A DNA stretch of 14,388 nt, from assembly GCA_964629825.1 (NCBI GenBank), contig CAZVUW010000083.1, positions 1 through 14,388 of the forward strand, read 5' to 3'. A program made the translations under genes and the position numbers. The stretch comes from CAZVUW01 sp964629825. Lineage in GTDB: Bacteria > Actinomycetota > Nitriliruptoria > Euzebyales > Egibacteraceae. Positions 6,855 to 13,723 of this stretch are shown piece by piece. Below the pieces are notes generated by a model. That model saw only the letters and a list, made by a program, of their open reading frames with translations, searched no databases and was not told where the DNA came from. Each line of letters starts with the position of its first letter. Positions within the stretch are counted from its first letter, which is position 1.

Positions 6855-6881
6855 ATGAAGTCTGGAGAACGGTCGGCATGA
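6855..6881 (+). other. Possible 8-codon leader ORF coupled to the secreted-protein gene
   Basis: ATG at 6855 opens a short frame reading MKSGERSA. It is preceded at 7-15 bases by the purine-rich GAGGAAAGG (6839-6848), which is better than any Shine-Dalgarno sequence before the main ATG. Its TGA (6879-6881) overlaps the main gene's ATG (6878-6880) as ATGA, the typical arrangement of translational coupling. It may deliver ribosomes to the secreted-protein start. The frame is far too short for coding statistics, so it remains a suggestion. Confidence 0.4.
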
Positions 6882-9691
6882 CTGCGACCACGCCGAGATC
6901 CGCCACTGTCCGCCTATGGGCGCCGATCCTCGCTCTCTCGATCGTCGCCGCATCGATCCTTCCTCTGACCGTGGCGGCACCCGTTGCCGCCGACGACGGG
7001 CTTCAGCTCGTCGCCGCGACCGCGGAGGACAGCAAGTCGATCGTCATCGACTTCGACCGACCCCTGGACGAGGGGCTTCGGCAGTACATCGCCGGCAACG
7101 CCAACGCGATTCGCCCGTTCATCCGCATCAGCGGTGGGGCGGCCGGAGAGCCTGACTCCGCTCTCAACGGCGCGGACCTTCAGACCGTCAACGCCTCGGT
7201 CTTCCCGGTCGACACCGCCGGGGACGCGCAGCTGCGCATCGTCCTTCCTGCGGCGACGACCCTGGTGCAGGGGCGCAGCTACCAGCTATGGCTGGACGGC
7301 GAAGGCACCCCGCTCGGGGAGCTGCAGATCAAGGGCGCGGACGGCAGCGCTCCCGCCGGCACCACAACCCCGCCCGTGTCCTTCACCGGACCGGCCAACG
7401 CGGCCGAGCTAGCCCGCCTCGAGTCCGTAGAGGCGCTCACCTCGCGGGTGCTGCGTGTGACCTTCGCCGATGCGCTGCTTTCCGGCATGCCGGCGCACAC
7501 CTACAGCACGAACCCGCCGAGGATCACGGTGGTCGGCGCACCCGCGGGCGTACGTCCCGTATACGTGCAGAAGATCGACGACACCGACTCGCGCGTGTAC
7601 GACATCTACCTGAACGGGGACCTGGACGCCGGGCAGGCGTACTCGCTGCAGGTCCTCGGCAACCCGACCGGTACGCAGGCCGGGAGCGCGATCAGGACCT
7701 CCGCGGGCACCGCTCCGCCCAGCACCCTGCTGGCGGGCGACGGCTCCTTCACCGCTAGCGCCGTACCGCACTCGCTGGAGGTCCAGGACGTCTCGGTGAA
7801 CGAGCGCCGCAACCAGGTGACCGTCCGCTTCAACCACAAGGTGAGCGAGCTCGCCACCCTGCCGACCTGGATGCCGGGGCAGACCGGCAACCGCCCGGTG
7901 CTCGAGACCCCGGTCACCGGAACCACGGGAGACAGCCTCACCGCCGAGGAGCTGGCGACCTTCCTCACCGTCCGCGGCCGGCTCACGCCCGGCGAAGGCG
8001 ACCCGCCCGCGCCGAAGGGCAAGGCGGTCGGGCACCCGATCAACAACCCCGTCGACCTGACCGATGACCTTCGCTACAAGGCGGCCTACTTCGCCGACCG
8101 GCAGACGCTGGTCGTGAGCCTGACCGAGGGCAAGCGGCTGCGGCGCGGCGCGCTGGTCGAGGTTGAGCTCGCGCCCGAGTCCCTGATCGACGTGTCGGGC
8201 GCGGCGAACGGGCCCGACGCTCAGACGGCCAGCACGCGAGCTCCGGACGAGCCCCTGCCGCCGCGGTCGGAGCTGTTCGACCCGAACGCTCAGGACTACC
8301 TGACCGTCGACACGGACGCGAGCGTGGTCTTCAAGCACTTCGACTACACGTTCGCGACCAACACCCCCACGCCCAACTACCGGGTGGACGCCGCCAACGT
8401 CAGCGACCGCGTCGTCGATGAGGTGATCGACGCGATCGTGGTCGAGAACAAGTACATCAAGGCGACGTTCGTGCCTGACTACGGAGCGCGGCTGCTGTCG
8501 CTGGTCTACAAGCCGACCGGCAACGACCTGCTGTACGCCAACCCGGTGGGCACGCCCTACGGGCACGGCAACAACTCGCCCTTCTACGCCAACTGGCTGA
8601 TGGTCTGGGGCGGTGTCGCGCCCACCTTCTCGGAGCCCGAGCACGGCAAGTACTGGTTCCTGCCGTGGGACTACGAGATCACCCAGACCGACGAGGCGTT
8701 CACCATCACCATGACGAAGGTGGACACGATCAACCACCGCCTGGACAGCCGTTTCCGCTACGGCGCCACGGGTCTGGAGATCGAGGTGTCCTACACCGTC
8801 TACAAGGACCGCCCGTCGGTGGACATGAACGTGAGCATCCACAACCCGGGTGGGGAGGCCAAGGAGTACGAGTACTGGACCCTCACGACGCTGGGGCCGG
8901 GCCGGCCGCTGCACGAGGGCTCGCCCACGATGGAGCACCTGGCGCCGCTGGAGAAGATCCGCCGCGACTCGGCCTACACCTGGATGGCCAACGTCGAGCG
9001 GCGGGTGAACCCCGAGGCCCCGGCCAACAGCGAGGCCGGTCGCGAGCTGTACTTCGACAACATGCGGTACTTCTCGCGCTGGCTGACGGGCACCCAGACC
9101 GGTGGCATCGCCTACGGCCTGGATCTGCCGACCAACCCGCAGGGCAACTGGTGGGGTGTGGTCAACCACGAGAACGCCGAGGGCGTGATCCGCGTGTCCG
9201 ACAACACCATCACCCGGGGCATGAAGTTCTGGACCTGGGGCTTCAACGCCTCCTTCGACACCAACCCGTACTCGCGCGGCAACTCCGCACGGCCGTACGT
9301 GGAGCCGTGGGGTGGCGTCTCGGACCGGTTCTTCCTGCCGGATGTTCTTGGTCCGGGTGAGACCAAGTCCTGGACCGAGACGTTCATGCCGCTGATGGAC
9401 ATGCACGACGTGACCAACGCCACGGCTGACGGCGCGGGCCACGTCGAGTTCGGCGACGACGGCTCGGTGACGGGCTACGTCTTCCCGACCGGCGAGGCCG
9501 ACCAGGTCCTTCGCGCGGTCCTGACCGACGCAGCGACCGGGCAGGTCCTCGCCACTGAGACCTTCCGGCCCGACCCCTACGAGTCGTTCAAGCTCACCGG
9601 GGACGCCCAGGGCGCCGAGACCGTCCAGCTGACGGTCACCAGCCTGTCCGCAGGCGGCGACGTCGTCCTGACCGCCGAGGCAGCTCGCTAG
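6878..9691 (+). CDS. Secreted protein with Ig-like N-terminal repeats and a galactose-mutarotase-like (DUF5107-like) domain
   Basis: This 937-residue exported protein has no close family I can name with certainty. A signal peptide (hydrophobic about 13-36, likely cut after Ala38 in PVAA-DD) starts at the ATG at 6878; an earlier ATG at 6791 would add a polar extension before the signal. Three beta-rich segments follow (about 42-145, 180-280, 300-455), each opening with an alternating V.V.F pattern (IVIDFDRPL, LRVTFADAL, VTVRFNHKV), resembling SwmB/Big_5-type Ig-like domains. Residues about 515-845 begin VVENKYIKATFVPDYGARL and include LMVWGGVAPTFSEPEHG, which resembles DUF5107/galactose-mutarotase-like sandwiches found in carbohydrate-active proteins. 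A last beta module spans about 850-937. No cell-wall anchor or C-terminal membrane helix is seen, so it is probably released. Promoter and operator suggest control by the upstream IclR regulator. Enzymatic activity (lyase, hydrolase, epimerase) or simple sugar binding cannot be decided. Confidence 0.85.
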   Translation: MTATTPRSATVRLWAPILALSIVAASILPLTVAAPVAADDGLQLVAATAEDSKSIVIDFDRPLDEGLRQYIAGNANAIRPFIRISGGAAGEPDSALNGADLQTVNASVFPVDTAGDAQLRIVLPAATTLVQGRSYQLWLDGEGTPLGELQIKGADGSAPAGTTTPPVSFTGPANAAELARLESVEALTSRVLRVTFADALLSGMPAHTYSTNPPRITVVGAPAGVRPVYVQKIDDTDSRVYDIYLNGDLDAGQAYSLQVLGNPTGTQAGSAIRTSAGTAPPSTLLAGDGSFTASAVPHSLEVQDVSVNERRNQVTVRFNHKVSELATLPTWMPGQTGNRPVLETPVTGTTGDSLTAEELATFLTVRGRLTPGEGDPPAPKGKAVGHPINNPVDLTDDLRYKAAYFADRQTLVVSLTEGKRLRRGALVEVELAPESLIDVSGAANGPDAQTASTRAPDEPLPPRSELFDPNAQDYLTVDTDASVVFKHFDYTFATNTPTPNYRVDAANVSDRVVDEVIDAIVVENKYIKATFVPDYGARLLSLVYKPTGNDLLYANPVGTPYGHGNNSPFYANWLMVWGGVAPTFSEPEHGKYWFLPWDYEITQTDEAFTITMTKVDTINHRLDSRFRYGATGLEIEVSYTVYKDRPSVDMNVSIHNPGGEAKEYEYWTLTTLGPGRPLHEGSPTMEHLAPLEKIRRDSAYTWMANVERRVNPEAPANSEAGRELYFDNMRYFSRWLTGTQTGGIAYGLDLPTNPQGNWWGVVNHENAEGVIRVSDNTITRGMKFWTWGFNASFDTNPYSRGNSARPYVEPWGGVSDRFFLPDVLGPGETKSWTETFMPLMDMHDVTNATADGAGHVEFGDDGSVTGYVFPTGEADQVLRAVLTDAATGQVLATETFRPDPYESFKLTGDAQGAETVQLTVTSLSAGGDVVLTAEAAR

Positions 9692-9703
9692 AACCTGCTG
9701 AGC

Positions 9704-9739
9704 GAGAGGGCCCCGGCGCGGATGCGCCGGGGCCCTCTC
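9704..9739. terminator. Perfect 16-bp hairpin terminator between convergent genes
   Basis: GAGAGGGCCCCGGCGC pairs perfectly with its complement across a four-base GGAT loop. It starts 13 bases after the TAG of the secreted-protein gene and ends 45 bases from the stop of the convergent metalloprotease gene. There is no U-tract on either side, as is frequent in GC-rich actinobacteria. It probably terminates transcripts from both directions. Confidence 0.85.
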
Positions 9740-9783
9740 TCATGCTGCGATGCCGGTGCGGCGCGGCCGCCCCTGGCGCCGCT

Positions 9784-12700
9784 CTACAGGTCGCAGCCCA
9801 GCAGCGGAGCCAGGCGGTCGGTGTAGGCCAGCAGCAACTCGGACGACAGGTGCTTGCCGTCAAGGGCCTGTACCTGGTTGCGGAAGGCCCCCAAGACGCC
9901 GCAGGCGGCCTCGACCTTGCCCGTGGCGTGGCGCTGCTCCAGCTGCTGGAGCTTCACCTCGAGGCTCCGGCGGATGCCGGGAGGCACGTCGAGCGCCCCG
10001 ATCTCGGACCGCATGCTGGCCAGCAGCGACTCCACGGTGTCGACGGACCCGGAGCCGCAGTTCAGCACCAGGACGAGGTCGAGGTGCGGCGGCGGGACCT
10101 CCAGCACCGGGGTCTCGACGTACGGCGTCGCGCCGTCGGCGGGGTCGACGCAGCCGTCCGCCGTGGCCCTGACGACGTAGTAGCCGGCGATCGTGTCCCA
10201 GCCGAAGCGCCCATCGGCCCCGGTGACCATCGGGTTCGTCCGGTTCGCGGGGCTCATGATCGCGCTGCCGTCCGGGACCTCCTCGAACGGACCGGTCTCG
10301 AAGTCCGAGCGCAGCAGGGTCACGGTCGCGCCCTGGATCGGGTTGCCGCGGGTGTCCTCGACGTGCCCGCTCGGGTCGATGTAGACGTCGAACTGGACGT
10401 CCTGGGTCGAGCCGCCGGGGCACGCCAGAACGATGCTGATCCGCGCCGTGCCCGTGAGCGGGTGGAGCGAGGCGACGGTCGCGCTGTAGCTGCCCGCCGG
10501 TCCCTCAGACATGGAGCCGGCACGGACGGTGCTGCCGCCGATCCGGATGGTGTAGCTGGCGCTCGCTCCGGCGCAGCCGGTCGTCGTGAGCGACAGCGGC
10601 TCGTCCCAGTAGACGACCGGCACCGAGCCACCGCCGCGTGCCGGGCTGATCCCGGTCCCTGCCGGCGGGGCGAGCGGCCCCTGCAGGACCACGTCCACGA
10701 CCACGTCGGCGCCGTCAACCGTGACCGGACCGACGACCGCGGTGTTGTAGGCGGTGCCGGCGGGCGCGCCCACACGCACGCTGGCTTCGCCGTCCGGGAC
10801 TCCGTCGACGGTGTAGCCGCCGTTGGCGCCCGTTGATGTTCCGACACAGCCGCCATCGGCGATGCAGACGTCCACCGGGGCGTTGGCGACGGGGTTGCCC
10901 GCCTGGTCCGTGACGGTCCCGGAGAGGGTGACGCCGGTCGTGCCGCCGTTGCGGACCTGGAAGACGTAGCGACCCATCTGGGTGCTGCCGCGGCTGTTGT
11001 GGATCAGCCCTGTCTCGGTGTTGGAGTCGAGGAACGCGCCGTTCACGCCGGAGCCGGTCAGCTCCAGGGCGTCGAAGCCGCCGGAGGCGTAGCCCGAGCG
11101 GGCCGACGAGCCGCCGAGGCCACCGGAGCCGCCGCTGGCGTCGCCGGTCTCCCACTCGACGCGATCGATGTTGAAGATGATGTCGAAGTCACCGGGCGCC
11201 ACGTTGGAGCGGTCGACCAGAAGCAGCTGGGCACTGACCAGGCGGTCGGTCGCCTGGCTGTAGTAGCCGACGTCGACCCAGTTGACACAGAAGGCAGGCC
11301 GCCCCGAGAAGGTGGTGTGGCCGTAGGTGGTCGCGCCCGACGCCGGGTTGCGGGTGTCGATGTCCGCGAAGAGCGGCGCGACGATCACGCGCGAGGTCGC
11401 CAGCAGCTCGAACGGCGTGTATGTGGACAGCGGCTCGTCGAAGGTGACGTTGCCGTTGTTGTTGACGTACAGCGACGTGAACGTCCGCCCGAGGACGTCG
11501 AGGGTGAACGGGCGTCCCAGGAAGTCGAGCGTGAAGGGCAGCGCCACGGCAGCGCTCGAGCCGTCGTCGTTGCGCGGCAAAACCGTGTCACGGCAGCCGG
11601 CCAGCTCGGCGATGGAGCCCGGACCCTGCTGGATCACCAGCTCGCGACCGCAGCCCGTGTAGGCACCCGTGGCCGGCGCGTCGGTCTGACGGCCCACGAC
11701 CACCCAGTTGACGTAGCGGCGGTCGGCGATCAGGCGCCACTGGATCTCGGTCGGCGTGAACTCGGTGTCGCCCAGGTCGTCCTCGAAGAACAGCATCGTG
11801 CTGTAGTCCTCGTCCCAGAACTGGATCTCGAACTCGTTGTTCGGGAAGTCGTCGCTGCGGCCGTTCGCGACCCACCGGAAGGTCGGCGGGTCCTGGTCGG
11901 CGCTCATCCGCGCGGCGTTGACCGGCGTGATCGGGGCCGGTGCGATCCGCTGCTCGCTCGCGATGCAGCCGATCGAGGCCACCTCCGCCCGGGCACGGTT
12001 CGCGGTGATGGCGCGGTAGGCCTCGGAGAGGTTGACCGGCTCCGCGCCCGAGACGAGGTCCCAGATCGCGTCGTCGCCGAGCCTCACATCGTCGGAGTCC
12101 TCGTCGGCGCCGCCGTCGTAGAGGTCCCAGAGGAAGCGCTGCACGGACAGCTCGTTGTCCTCGCCCCCGCTTTGGCCACCGATCTGGGCCTCCATGCTGT
12201 AGTCGACGTTGGTGTCTTCGAGGTCCTGGTAGAAGAGGTCGCCCACTCGGGGCACCCCAAGGCCGGCGGCGCCCTCTTCCATCTGGAGGGAGATCGCGAA
12301 GAAGGTCGGCCAGCCCTCGCCCCAGGCCAGGCGGATGCCCTCGTCCTTGTTGCCTCGGACGTCGGCGAGGTTGTCGGTGATGTTGTGCGGGCCACCCGGG
12401 TTGTCCTCGATGTCGAGCTGCTCCGCGACGAAGTGCCCGTACTCGTGGTGGATGGTGTCCCAGTCCCAGCGGTCCTCCTGCTCCATCTGGACCTGACCGT
12501 CGTAGAAGGACCCGTCGTCGCCGTTGGGCCAGACCACGTCGACGTCCCGGAACGCCCCGCCGTTCATCCGGTGCGCGTACGGCACGGCCAGCGCCATCGC
12601 CTGGTGCACCGACATGGCGTTGCCGTCTGCGTCATCACCGCCGGTGAGGTTGAACTCGACCTCGGCACCGTCGGGCAGGTCGTCCTGCGTCGTCGACCGG

Positions 12701-13632
12701 AGCGAGTAGACGTCTCCGCCGGTGGTCTCCACCTGGAAGCCGACGCCCCGCATGCGAACGCGCACGAACAGGTCACGCCCGCCCTGACCGATGCCGTCGT
12801 CGTTGTCGATGACAGCCGAGAAGCGGCCCGCCTCGTCAGTCCTGACCGTGGTGATCCGGTCGTCGAACCCAAAGTCCTCCTCCCACAGCTCCACGTCGCC
12901 GCGACGCCACGGATGGGTGTCGCCGTTCTCGTCGGTCCAGCGGACGGTGCCGCTGACGTTGAGGTCACCATCCGCCGCGGCAAGGCCCTGCACCTCCTCG
13001 ACCACCGCGGTGTCCTGCGCGAGCTCGCCGTCGAGGACGCGGAGCCTGGCGTCGGCGCGCTCGGCGGCCGACATGCCCTCATGCGACGCCTGGTCGAAGG
13101 CGAACACCCTCAGCTCGGTCTCGCCGGCGTTGCCGAGCAGCAGCTCGTCGCCCTGGACGAGCACGTCGAGGGACGTCTGGTCCGTCGCGACCACGTTGCC
13201 GCCGCTGTCGAGCAGCACGATCTCGGCGACGATCCCGCCCTTGCCGCGCGTCATCGAGAACGGCACGGGAACCCGCAGCTCCGAAGCGGCGTCCAGCGTC
13301 ACAGAGACGCGGCGTCCCCTGCCGAGCTCGACGGCGTTGCGGGTGCCAAGGGTGACCTCGACCCGGCCGCCGGAGGGCGGCTCGGCTACGTCGATCACGA
13401 GGTCGGACGCCGTCGCCCCCTTGCCCCGCACACGCTCGCCCAGGTCGAACTCGACCGAGATCGGGTCGCCCGGGTCGCCTGAGGCCTGCGTCGGCTCGGC
13501 GTCCTCGCGCGGTCGCGCGACCGCAGCCACAGGAGCCAGCAAGGTGCTCAGCAGTGCAGCGACCAGCGCCGCCGCAAGGATCGCTCGAAGGTTCGAGCGC
13601 ACGGAGAAGCGCTCGTCAAGAAGGGTTTGCAA
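9784..13632 (-). CDS. Secreted multidomain zinc metalloprotease (HEYGH...GEGW, NIDO, FIMAH-like)
   Basis: This 1282-residue exported protein carries a zinc-protease centre: HEYGH (396-400) inside DTIHHEYGHFV, then GEGWP with Glu439 as probable third ligand, an arrangement like the fungalysin (M36) HEY.H...GEGW pattern. Order of parts: signal peptide (hydrophobic about 17-38); beta-sandwich (about 50-150); transthyretin-like module (about 217-300); catalytic region (about 335-560); a nidogen-like NIDO domain (about 690-855, LYVNNNGNVTFDEP); carboxypeptidase-regulatory-like modules (about 895-965 and 1083-1180); and a C-terminal FIMAH-like helical domain (about 1197-1282). No anchor or fungalysin-type propeptide was recognised. 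Start: TTG at 13632 has GGGGAG 7 bases upstream and gives an ordinary signal peptide; the in-frame ATG at 13716 has no Shine-Dalgarno sequence, gives a 43-residue polar leader, and would require nearly leaderless translation. The substrate may be host, prey or matrix protein; this is unknown. Confidence 0.9.
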   Translation of the reverse strand: MQTLLDERFSVRSNLRAILAAALVAALLSTLLAPVAAVARPREDAEPTQASGDPGDPISVEFDLGERVRGKGATASDLVIDVAEPPSGGRVEVTLGTRNAVELGRGRRVSVTLDAASELRVPVPFSMTRGKGGIVAEIVLLDSGGNVVATDQTSLDVLVQGDELLLGNAGETELRVFAFDQASHEGMSAAERADARLRVLDGELAQDTAVVEEVQGLAAADGDLNVSGTVRWTDENGDTHPWRRGDVELWEEDFGFDDRITTVRTDEAGRFSAVIDNDDGIGQGGRDLFVRVRMRGVGFQVETTGGDVYSLRSTTQDDLPDGAEVEFNLTGGDDADGNAMSVHQAMALAVPYAHRMNGGAFRDVDVVWPNGDDGSFYDGQVQMEQEDRWDWDTIHHEYGHFVAEQLDIEDNPGGPHNITDNLADVRGNKDEGIRLAWGEGWPTFFAISLQMEEGAAGLGVPRVGDLFYQDLEDTNVDYSMEAQIGGQSGGEDNELSVQRFLWDLYDGGADEDSDDVRLGDDAIWDLVSGAEPVNLSEAYRAITANRARAEVASIGCIASEQRIAPAPITPVNAARMSADQDPPTFRWVANGRSDDFPNNEFEIQFWDEDYSTMLFFEDDLGDTEFTPTEIQWRLIADRRYVNWVVVGRQTDAPATGAYTGCGRELVIQQGPGSIAELAGCRDTVLPRNDDGSSAAVALPFTLDFLGRPFTLDVLGRTFTSLYVNNNGNVTFDEPLSTYTPFELLATSRVIVAPLFADIDTRNPASGATTYGHTTFSGRPAFCVNWVDVGYYSQATDRLVSAQLLLVDRSNVAPGDFDIIFNIDRVEWETGDASGGSGGLGGSSARSGYASGGFDALELTGSGVNGAFLDSNTETGLIHNSRGSTQMGRYVFQVRNGGTTGVTLSGTVTDQAGNPVANAPVDVCIADGGCVGTSTGANGGYTVDGVPDGEASVRVGAPAGTAYNTAVVGPVTVDGADVVVDVVLQGPLAPPAGTGISPARGGGSVPVVYWDEPLSLTTTGCAGASASYTIRIGGSTVRAGSMSEGPAGSYSATVASLHPLTGTARISIVLACPGGSTQDVQFDVYIDPSGHVEDTRGNPIQGATVTLLRSDFETGPFEEVPDGSAIMSPANRTNPMVTGADGRFGWDTIAGYYVVRATADGCVDPADGATPYVETPVLEVPPPHLDLVLVLNCGSGSVDTVESLLASMRSEIGALDVPPGIRRSLEVKLQQLEQRHATGKVEAACGVLGAFRNQVQALDGKHLSSELLLAYTDRLAPLLGCDL
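11485..11538 (-). repeat. Diverged in-frame 27-bp tandem duplication inside the NIDO domain
   Basis: Two adjacent 27-base units (11512-11538, then 11485-11511 in transcript order) encode PFTLDFLGR and PFTLDVLGR. They agree at 21 of 27 bases; five of the six differences are synonymous and one changes Phe to Val. Typical NIDO domains have a single copy of this strand before the YVNNNG segment. Confidence 0.8.
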
Positions 13633-13669
13633 TGGAAGTCTCCCCGTCGCCCGCACGGGGCCTGCTTCC
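13630..13669 (-). promoter_or_regulatory. Hairpin sequestering the ribosome binding site of the metalloprotease gene
   Basis: In the minus-strand RNA, CCCCGT (13660-13655 region) pairs with ACGGGG (13647-13642), and outside it GGAAG (13669-13665) pairs with CTTCC (13638-13634). The Shine-Dalgarno GGGGAG lies in the 3' strand of the inner stem and the TTG start (13632-13630) follows the outer stem by one base. Such a fold could restrict translation until melted or bound. If the true start is the ATG at 13716, the structure would lie within coding sequence instead. Confidence 0.5.
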
Positions 13670-13723
13670 GCGGGGCCTGGACCGTTCCCAGACTTGCCTC
13701 GGCGCCATGACCCCATTGACCGG

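Noticed and set aside
6791..6877. Upstream ATG extending the secreted protein by 29 residues
   Set aside because: It would place a charged polar stretch before the signal peptide, and the ATG at 6878 directly precedes a normal signal.
7409..9442. Long open frame (677 codons) antisense to the secreted-protein gene
   Set aside because: It lies opposite a clear signal-peptide-bearing coding region, has low-complexity Arg/Val/Gly/His-rich composition and no recognisable motif; such frames are expected in GC-rich DNA.
10999..13482. Long open frame (827 codons) antisense to the metalloprotease gene
   Set aside because: The opposite strand encodes HEYGH, NIDO and FIMAH-like domains; this frame is rich in Val/Arg/Gly/Asp with no domain and no ribosome binding site.
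13633..13716. ATG at 13716 as start of the metalloprotease
   Set aside because: There is no Shine-Dalgarno sequence, and the extra 28 residues give an abnormally long polar region before the signal. TTG 13632 has GGGGAG at good spacing, though nearly leaderless translation from the ATG cannot be excluded.
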